From Teredinibacter franksiae (GTDB taxonomy: Bacteria > Pseudomonadota > Gammaproteobacteria > Pseudomonadales > Cellvibrionaceae), in NCBI RefSeq assembly GCF_014218805.1, contig NZ_JACJUV010000001.1:1-64000 (forward strand): 64,000 nt of DNA, in the 5' to 3' direction. Below, piece after piece: positions 40,001-49,000 of the stretch. The notes beneath the pieces were generated by a model. It searched no databases, was not told where the DNA came from, and saw only the letters and a list, made by a program, of their open reading frames with translations. A program made the translations under genes and the position numbers. Positions within the stretch are counted from its first letter, which is position 1, and every line of letters begins with the position of its first letter.

Positions 40001-43000
40001 ATTGCACCATTACTCAAATTAACGGTCATCGCGGTATCGGTGGGATTGGTAACCGCAGCGGTGTACGTAATCATTCCACCCGCTTCGGTAATGGAACCCG
40101 TTGCACCTAAAGAAACGGTTGTTGCATCAACAGTATCTGCAATAGAAGTCACCGCAGGTGTTGAATCGATTATGACGGATTCAAAATTACCACCCGAGGT
40201 GCTAGCGATTGTCGCTGAAACATTGGAACCATCCAGGTAAACATCTTCATCAGCCGCAACCACTACATCGACTGCACCGGAAGTATCGCCGGCTGCAATA
40301 GTAATGGTTGCACCATTACTTAGATTAACGGTCATCGCAGTATCGGTTGGATTGGTAACCGTCGCGGTATAGCTAATGGTTCCGCCCGCTTCGGTTACTG
40401 AACCGGTCGCCGATAAAGAAACCGTCGTTGCATCAACGGTATCAGCGATGGTTGTTACAGCCGCTGCTGAATCGATTATGACCGACTCAAAATTACCACC
40501 CGAGGTGCTAGCGATTGTCGCTGAAACATTGGAACCATCGACATACACATCTTCGTCTGCCGCAACCACTACATCGACTGCACCGGAAGTACCCCCCGCT
40601 GCAATAGTGATGATTGCACCATTACTCAAATTAACAGTCATCGCGGTATCAGTGGGATTGGTAACCGCTGCGGTGTAGGTAATCGTTCCGCCTGCTTCGG
40701 TAATGGAACCGGTCGCCGATAGAGAAACAGTTGTTGAATCAACGGTATCCGTTACTGCAGTAGTCGCTGGCGTGCTATCGATTATGACCGATTCAAAATT
40801 ACCACCGGAGGTACTATCAATAATGGTTGAGATTGAAGAACCATCCAGGTAAACATCTTCGTCTGCCGCGATAATCACATCAACCGAGCCCGAACTATCG
40901 CCCGCCGCAACGGTGATGGTTGCACCGTTGCTTAAATTAACGGTCATGGCGGTATCGGTCGGATTGGTAACCACTGCCGTATAGGTAATCGCTCCACCCG
41001 CTTCGGTAATGGAACCGGTCGCCGATAAAGAAACCGTCGTTGCATCAACGGTATCAGCGATGGTTGTTACAGCCGCTACTGAATCGATTATGACCGACTC
41101 AAAATTACCACCGGAGGTGCTATCAATAATGGTTGAGATTGAAGAACCATCCAGGTAAACATCTTCGTCTGCCGCGATAATCACATCAACCGAGCCCGAA
41201 CTATCGCCCGCCGCAACGGTGATGGTTGCACCGTTGCTTAAATTAACGGTCATGGCGGTATCGGTGGGATTGCTAACCGCTGCCGTATAGGTAATCACTC
41301 CACCCGCTTCGGTAATGGAACCGGTCGCCGATAAAGAAACGGTTGTTGCATCAACAGTGTCTGCAATAGAAGTCACCGCAGGTGTTGAATCAATCGTTAC
41401 CGATTCAAAATTGCCACCCGAGGTGCTAGCGATTGTCACTGAAATATTCGAACCATCGACATACACATCTTCGTCTGCCGCAACCACTACATCGACTGCA
41501 CCGGAAGTGTCGCCGGCTGCTATAGTGATGCTTGCACCACTACTTAGATTAACGGTCATCGCGGTATCGGTGGGATTAGTAACCGCTGCGGTATAGGTAA
41601 TCATTCCGCCCGACTCAGCTATTGAATTAGTTGCTGACAAAGTCAAATTAGCGGTATCAGCATCATCATTAACTATTGCAAGCCCAGATGAATCGGCAAT
41701 ATTGGCATTAATAGGCGCGGACAAAATTACTGAGAAAGTTTCGCCATTATCGGCAAAATTGTCGTCCAAGATAGGCACGTTAATGTACTGTACTGATTCA
41801 CCCGGCAAGAAGGTTAAAGATCCACTGCTTCCCGTATAGTCTTCACCTTCAGTGGCGGTACCATCAACGGTATCGTATTCAATTGATACTGTAGAAGCAG
41901 AAACAGGACTAAGAGTTACAGTAAATACAGCCACTCCAGCGTCTTCATCAATCGTTACATCATTAATACTCAATTGCGGAAAACCATCATCATCGATTAT
42001 TGTGGTGGTAACCTGGCTAAATTCTGTATCTAGAGTAATGCTTTCAAAACTACCGCTATCTACGACAGAAACCATGTCGACAATAATCGTTTCATTGCTT
42101 TCCGATACCGCGTCATCAACGCTACTGACCGTAAAGTTAGCCTCTGATGTACCGCCATTGATCGTGACAGTAATTTGCTCACCATCATATTCGGTTGCGG
42201 CGGCACTACCGCTATAATTTAGCGCGACAGTTACTGTTTCCCCCAGGGCTACATCTACCGGATTACCACCGCCATCAACCAACTGAACAGAGTAGGTACC
42301 ACTACCGCCATTTTCTATAAAACTAGAGGTGTCTTGCACCAAGCGAGCAAAAACAGTATCGCTATCGTCTATAATTGTAGTGGTAGCGGACGTTGGATCG
42401 ACCGTAAGATTTTCGAAGCTACCGCCACTGGCACTGGAGATTGTGACACTTTCTGATTTTGAACCCGAATAAAGGTCATCCGCTGCAACCACATCTACCG
42501 TGGCGCTATTGTCTCCAGCAAGAATCGTAAGGCTTTGTCCGTTACTCAGGTTAATAGTTAAATCACTACCTGCTAAATTCGTGAGTGAAGCAGTATAAGT
42601 AATAGCACCGCCCTCACTGACTGTAGGTGTTGCGCTGAGTGATAACACCGTTGTATCTATTGTGTCAGCAATTGACGTTACGGCTGGCGTGTTGTCAATC
42701 AACACACTTTCAAAACTGCCACCAGTCGTACTATTAATAGTGACTGAGGCTGAAGAACCATCTACGTAAACATCTTCGTCCGCTGCAACCACAACATCAA
42801 CCGAGCCCGAACTATCGCCCGCCGCAACGGTGATGGTTGCACCGTTACTCAAATTAACGGTCATCACGGTATCGGTTGGACTGGTAACCGCTGCGGTGTA
42901 GGTAATCGTTCCACCGGCTTCGGTAATGGAACCGGTCGCCGATAAAGAAACCGTGGTTGCATCAACGGTATCCGTTACTGCAGTTGTCGCAGGAGTTGAA

Positions 43001-46000
43001 TCAATCGTTACCGATTCAAAATTGCCACCGGAGGTGCTAGCAATATTGGCTGATATTGAAGAACCATCCAGGTAAACATCTTCATCAGCTGCAACCACTA
43101 CATCGACCGAGCCCGTGGTATCCCCCGCTGCAATGGTAATGGTTTCAAGATTGCTTAACGTAACCGTCATCGCAGTATCGGTTGGATTAGTAACCGCAGC
43201 GGTGTAGGTAATCGTTCCGCCCGCTTCGGTTATAGAACCGGTCGCCGATAGAGAAACAGTTGTTGAATCAACGGTATCCGTTACTGCAGTAGTCGCTGGT
43301 GTGCTATCGATTAAGACCGATTCAAAATTACCGCCCGAGGTGCTAGCGATAGTGGTTGATATTGAAGTCCCATCCACATATACATCTTCGTCTGCCGCAA
43401 CCACTACATCGACTGCACCGGAAGTATCCCCCGCTGCAATGGTGATGATTGCACCATTACTCAAATTAACAGTCATCGCGGTATCAGTGGGATTGGTAAC
43501 CGCTGCGGTGTAGGTAATCGTTCCACCGGCTTCGGTAATGGAACCTGTTGCACCTAAAGAAACAGTTGTTGCATCAACGGTGTCAGTAATGGTTGTTACG
43601 GCAGGAGTTGAATCAATCGTTACCGATTCAAAATTACCACCGGAGGTGCTAGCGATTGTCGCTGAAACATTGGAACCATCGACATACACATCTTCGTCTG
43701 CCGCAACCACTACATCGACTGCACCGGAAGTATCGCCGGCTGCAATGGTGATAATTGCACCGTTACTTAAATTAACGGTCATCGCGGTATCGGTTGGATT
43801 AGTAACCACAGCGGTGTAGGTAATCGTTCCACCGGCTTCGGTAATGGAACCCGTTGCACCTAAAGAAACCGTGGTTGCATCAACGGTGTCACTTATTGAA
43901 GTTACAGCCGCTGCTGAATCAATCGTTACCGATTCAAAATTACCACCCGAGGTGCTAGCAATAGTCGCTGAAACATTCGAACCATCCAGATAAACATCTT
44001 CATCCGCCGCAACTACAACATCAACCGAGCCCGAACTATCCCCCACCGCAATGGTGATGATTGCACCGTTGCTTAAATTAACGGTCATCGCAGTATCGGT
44101 TGGATTGGTAACCGTCGCGGTGTAGCTAATGGTTCCGCCCGCTTCGGTTATAGAACCGGTCGCCGATAGAGAAACAGTTGTTGAATCAACGGTATCCGTT
44201 ACTGCAGTAGTCGCTGGTGTGCTATCGATTATGACCGATTCAAAATTACCACCTGAGGTGCTAGCGATAGTGGTTGAGATTGAAGAACCATCCACATATA
44301 CATCTTCGTCTGCCGCAACCACTACATCGACTGCACCGGAAGTATCGCCGGCTGCAATGGTGATGGTTGCACCGTTACTTAAATTAACAGTCATGGCGGT
44401 ATCGGTTGGATTTGTAACCGCAGCGGTATACGTAATCGTGCCACCCGCTTCGGTTATAGAACCGGTCGCCGATAAAGAAACAGTTGTTGCATCCACAGTG
44501 TCACTTATTGAAGTTACAGCCGCTGTTGAATCGATTATGACCGATTCAAAATTACCACCGGAGGTACTATCAATAATGGTTGAGATTGAAGAACCATCCA
44601 GGTAAACATCTTCGTCTGCCGCAACTACTACATCAACCGAGCCCGTGGTATCCCCCGCTGCAATAGTGATGATTGCACCATTACTCAAATTAACAGTCAT
44701 CGCGGTATCAGTGGGATTGGTAACCGCTGCGGTGTACGTAATCGTTCCACCGGCTTCGGTAATGGAACCTGTTGCACCTAAAGAAACCGTGGTTGCATCA
44801 ACGGTATCAGCGATGGTTGTTACAGCCGCTGTTGAATCGATTATGACCGATTCAAAATTACCACCGGAGGTACTATCAATAATGGTTGAGATTGAAGAAC
44901 CATCCAGGTAAACATCTTCGTCTGCCGCGATAATCACATCAACCGAGCCCGAACTATCGCCCGCCGCAACGGTGATGATTGCACCGTTGCTTAAATTAAC
45001 GGTCATCGCGGTATCGGTGGGATTGGTAACCGTCGCGGTGTACGTAATCATTCCACCGGCTTCGGTAATCGAACCCGTTGCACCTAAAGAAACCGTGGTT
45101 GCATCAACGGTGTCACTTATTGAAGTTACAGCCGCTGTTGAATCAATCGTTACCGATTCAAAATTACCACCCGAGGTGCTAGCGATAGTGGCTGATAATA
45201 AAGAACCATCCAGGTAAACATCTTCATCAGCCGCAACCACTACATCGACTGCACCGGAAGTATCTCCGGCTGCAATGGTGATAATTGCACCGTTGCTTAA
45301 ATTAACGGTCATCGCAGTATCGGTTGGATTGCTAACCGCTGCTGTGTAGGTAATCGTTCCGCCCGCTTCGTTTATAGAACCGGTCGCCGATAGAGAAACC
45401 GTGGTTGCATCAACGGTATCCGTTACTGCAGTTGTCGCTGGCGTGCTATCGATTATGACCGATTCAAAATTACCACCGGAGGTGCTAGCGATTGTCGCTG
45501 AAACATTGGAACCATCGACATACACATCTTCGTCTGCCGCAACCACTACATCGACTGCACCGGAAGTATCTCCGGCCGCAATGGTGATGATTGCACCGTT
45601 GCTTAAATTAACGGTCATCGCGGTATCGGTTGGATTGGTAACCGCAGCGGTGTAGCTAATGGTTCCGCCCGCTTCGGTTATAGAACCGGTCGCCGATAGA
45701 GAAACCGTGGTTGCATCAACCGTGTCAGTGATAGTTGTTACGGCAGGAGTTGAATCAATCGTGACCGTTTCAAAATTACCGCCCGAGGTGCTAGCGATTG
45801 TCGCTGAAACATTGGAACCATCCAGATAAACATCTTCATCCGCTGCAACTACTATATCAACCGAGCCCGTGGTATCCCCCGCTGCAATAGTGATGATTGC
45901 ACCATTACTCAAATTAACGGTCATCGCGGTATCAGTGGGATTGGTAACCGCTGCTGTATACGTAATCGTTCCACCCGCTTCGGTAATTGAACCCGTTGCA

Positions 46001-49000
46001 CCTAAAGAAACCGTGGTTACATCCACGGTGTCACTTATTGAAGTTACAGCCGCTGTTGAATCGATTATGACCGACTCAAAATTACCGCCCGAGGTGCTAT
46101 CAATAATGGTTGAGATTGAAGACCCATCGACATAAACATCTTCATCAGCCGCAACCACTACATCGACTGCACCGGAAGTATCGCCGGCTGCAATGGTGAT
46201 AATTGCACCGTTGCTTAAATTAACGGTCATCGCGGTATCGGTCGGATTGGTAACCGCTGCGGTGTACGTAATCGTTCCACCGGCTTCGGTAATGGAACCC
46301 GTTGCACCTAAAGAAACCGTGGTTGCATCAATGGTGTCACTTATTGAAGTTACAGCCGCTGTTGAATCGATTATGACCGATTCAAAATTACCGCCCGAGG
46401 TACTAGCGATAGTGGTTGAGATTGAAGACCCATCGACATAAACATCTTCGTCAGCCGCAACCACTACATCGACTGCACCGGAAGTATCGCCGGCTGCAAT
46501 AGTAATGGTTGCACCGTTGCTTAAATTAACGGTCATCGCAGTATCGGTTGGATTAGTAGCCGTCGCGGTGTAGGTAATCGTGCCACCCGCTTCGGTAATC
46601 GAACCCGTTGCACCTAAAGAAACCGTGGTTGCATCAATGGTGTCACTTATTGAAGTTACAGCCGCTGTTGAATCGATTATGACGGATTCAAAATTACCAC
46701 CGGAGGTGCTAGCGATTGTCGCTGAAACATTGGAACCATCCAGGTAAACATCTTCATCAGCCGCAACCACTACATCGACTGCACCGGAAGTATCTCCGGC
46801 CGCAATAGTGATGGTTGCACCATTACTTAGATTAACGGTCATCGCGGTATCGGTGGGATTGCTAACCGCTGCGGTGTAGGTAATCGTTCCACCGGCTTCG
46901 GTAATGGAACCCGTAGCCGATAGAGAAACGGTTGTTGAATCAACAATATCGTTGATAGCGGTGCTTATTACGTTGCCATCAAGAGTAAGATTTTCAAAAC
47001 TACCGCCAGACGCGCGGCTAATGGAAACACTCTCAGTGGTAGCAGACTGGTACGCGTCGTCACTGGTACTGATAGAAATTGAACCCGATGTTTCTCCCGT
47101 AGCAATTAGAATAACTTCGCCGTTAGAAAGCTCTACAGTCACATCACTGGCCGAAGCGTTGCTCAATGTTGCGGTATAAACGATTGGCTCGCCTTCATTC
47201 ACTGATGCCGGGCCGAAAATTCTCAGCGTTGTCTGATCATTGTCATCAATAATCGAAGTAGTAACCGGAGTACTATCTATTTGTAAAACTGAAAAATTGC
47301 CGCCCTCTGTAGACTCGATAAAAGCGGAGGCTGTGCCACCGCCAACATAAACATCATCGGCTGAGAGAATACTGGCTTCGCCACTTGCTTCCCCCGCCGC
47401 GATGGAAATAATCAAACCATTACTGAGCGTAACTTCCATAGGCGCTGCGGCAGATGAACTCAGGGTAGCGGTGTAAACTATCGATTCTCCCTCTCCAACA
47501 GACTGATCAGCACTTAAAGAAAGTTGAGTAACTTGCTGCACTTGAGTCAACACAGGCAGTGTATCGACAATTAGGTTCTCAAAATTGCCGCCAGAGGTAT
47601 CTGAAATTGCCACCAGTACCGAACCAAAATTATTGGTAGGCACGTTAATACTGGCCTGTGAACTGCCAGCACTTATTATTATAGTTTCGCCGTTATCTAG
47701 GCTAACGGTAAGGTCACTATTCGCCGGATTATCTAAACTAAGCGTGTAAACAATGTCTTCACCTTCGCTTACCGAAGTGTTTGCGCTTAATCGCAGTGTG
47801 GTGTCGTCGCTGTCGTTTAACACAGTGGTCACAACGCTTTCACCACTTACATTTAGCGACTCAAAATTTCCGCCAACAGCACTAACAATTACCGTGCTAA
47901 GTGTATTTTCTACCGCGTAAACATCATCGCTGGTGGCAAACAATGCCGCACCAGCACTGGCGCCTGCAGGAATAGAAATCACCAACCCGTTACTTAAAGT
48001 GATCGTCATGTCACTACCGGCGGGATTATCGAGAGTTGCGAGATACGTGATAGCCCCGCCCTCCACAACGCTATCCGTCGCGGTAAGTACTAAGTTGGTG
48101 ATGCTGGTGGTATCAACAACTTCCGTCGCGGTGGAATTAACCACCAACTGCTCGAAATTACCGCCCGTAGTCGCCACAATGGCGGCAGACGTAAACTGGC
48201 CACCGCCTAGGTAAACATCGTCCTCCACCTGCAGCTCAATTTCACCCGAAGTGCTACCTGCGGGAATATTAATTATTCCGCCATTGTCGAGAGTAACCGT
48301 CATATCGCTGCCGGCAGGGTTATCCAGCACTGCGGCATAGGTGATCATTCCACCTTCCACCACCAGCTCAGAAGCGGTAAGGCTTAAGGTCGTGGGATCA
48401 ACCACATCCGACACCAATACCAAGGCTGGTGTACTATCAATTTCAAGGCTCTCAAAGCCTCCACCTAAGGCGCTTTCAATTGTATTAGCCGTTGCATTCG
48501 CCCCAGCATAAACATTGTTTCCGGCTTGAATCACAGCGCTTGCAGTGGATTGCCCACTCGGAATGGTTATTACCGTCCCGTCATTCAAAACTACGTTTAG
48601 CGCTTCAATAGTTGGGCTGGGAACAGTCACCGTGTAAGTGATATCACCACCTTCCAACACAGTAGCCGTAGCACTGAGCTGCACATTGGTGGAATCGTTG
48701 TCATCGTTAATTACAGTGACCACCGGTGTCCTGGATACACTCAGGTTTCGTAAACCGCCGCCATCAACGTCAGCAATGGCAGTACTAATACTGCTTCCTC
48801 CCAGATAAACATCATCGAAGGCCGTGATTTCAGCAGAACCAGAGCTTTCACCGGCAACAATTGTAATCACCAAACCATTGTTCAGCGTTACGCTCATGTC
48901 GCTTTCTGCGGGGTCATCCAGAGTAGCGGTGTAACCAATAGGTGCACCCTCTGTAACCGTCGCAGGCCCAGAAATCGTTAGGTTTGAACTGGGAAATAGT

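Noticed and set aside
29428..46950. CRISPR array
   Set aside because: The repeats are 306-bp coding units without spacers, and no cas gene is in the window.
29168..48214. Many plus-strand frames of 60-160 codons inside the adhesin gene
   Set aside because: They recur with the 306-bp period, are antisense to the adhesin and have no starts or families of their own; they result from codon bias of the repeat.
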